Shown: one piece after another, positions 63,886-64,000 of the stretch | Layout of the letters: every line of letters begins with the position of its first letter | Position numbering within the stretch: position 1 is the stretch's first letter | NCBI RefSeq assembly: GCF_014635205.1 | Contig: NZ_BMCN01000001.1 | Span: forward strand, 558,001-622,000 | Reading direction: 5' to 3' | Source of the DNA: Jeotgalicoccus aerolatus | GTDB taxonomy: Bacteria > Bacillota > Bacilli > Staphylococcales > Salinicoccaceae | DNA: 64,000 nt | Position numbers and translations under genes: made by a program | Notes under the pieces: model-generated | Told to the model about the DNA's origin: nothing | Databases searched by the model: none | The model's input: the letters and a program-made list of their open reading frames with translations, nothing else

Positions 63886-64000
63886 ATGTCAAATGGTAAT
63901 AGTCGTGCTTCCTGGAAATATGCATTTGCCTATACCGGCATTGTTGTCGGTGCAGGCTTTGCTACTGGTCAGGAAGTACTGCAGTTTTTCGCTAGTTACG
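63886..64000 (+). CDS. YkvI family membrane protein (start only)
   Basis: The first 38 codons read MSNGNSRASWKYAFAYTGIV then VGAGFATGQEVLQFFASY, a membrane helix with the small-residue motif of YkvI-type proteins, which resemble amino-acid transporters. The rest lies outside the window. The function is unknown. Confidence 0.75.
   Translation, partial: MSNGNSRASWKYAFAYTGIVVGAGFATGQEVLQFFASY

Overview
The window looks like a chromosomal segment of a low-to-moderate GC Gram-positive coccus of the family Staphylococcaceae, possibly Jeotgalicoccus or a relative. The genus is inferred from gene order and protein sequence memory, not tested. The supporting signs are strong AGGAGG-type ribosome sites, the order recJ-secDF-yajC-tgt-queA-ruvBA-obg-rpmA-prp-rplU-mreDC, an L27 precursor with its Prp protease, the block lexA/sosA-DUF896-tkt-yneF, and a divergent panBC/panE pair.

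Positions 1-11.5 kb hold conserved housekeeping genes, all on the minus strand: DNA repair (recJ, ruvAB), protein export (secDF, yajC), queuosine tRNA modification (tgt, queA), ribosome assembly (obg, rplU-prp-rpmA) and cell shape (mreCD). Positions 11.5-15.4 kb carry a methionine uptake operon (metNIQ plus an aminotransferase) behind a SAM-I riboswitch. Positions 15.4-21.4 kb hold a SprT-like gene with a probable small RNA or leader upstream, rlmA, a chromate transporter, a nitronate monooxygenase, an aldo/keto reductase, a chromosomal rifamycin ADP-ribosyltransferase (arr) and a small gene of unknown function.

Positions 21.4-30.2 kb are an accessory island. It begins at a radC gene cut down to its last 57 codons and ends beside the prepilin peptidase gene comC, normally a neighbour of radC. 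It carries a complete type I restriction-modification operon (hsdM, hsdS, hsdR) with an XRE regulator and a GIY-YIG nuclease-like gene, a probable fragment of a second HsdR, and scars of a primase and a serine recombinase. The radC 5' part is gone.

Positions 30.2-44.6 kb return to chromosomal genes: comC, an acidic lipoprotein, an M20 amidohydrolase with two membrane genes (likely one uptake-and-hydrolysis operon), a DJ-1-like protein, a SCO1-like lipoprotein, sbcDC, a small yvrJ/DUF2922/DUF1659 cluster, a DUF2621 gene and ccdAC. Positions 44.6-54 kb hold a heterodimeric ABC exporter, an AbgT-family transporter and two tandem solute-binding lipoproteins without permeases. Positions 54.7-64 kb hold yneF, tkt, DUF896, sosA-lexA with three LexA boxes, a CAP-domain protein, panBC/panE, selO and the start of a YkvI-like membrane protein.

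The most unusual structure is a pair of intergenic tandem arrays (35.5-36.2 kb, 18 copies; 53.7-54.6 kb, about 23 copies). Their sequences differ, but both have a 41-bp period, both carry CCCAAACC on the same strand, and both have a dyad in every unit. They look like two members of one uncharacterised repeat family. No tRNA, rRNA or CRISPR array was seen.
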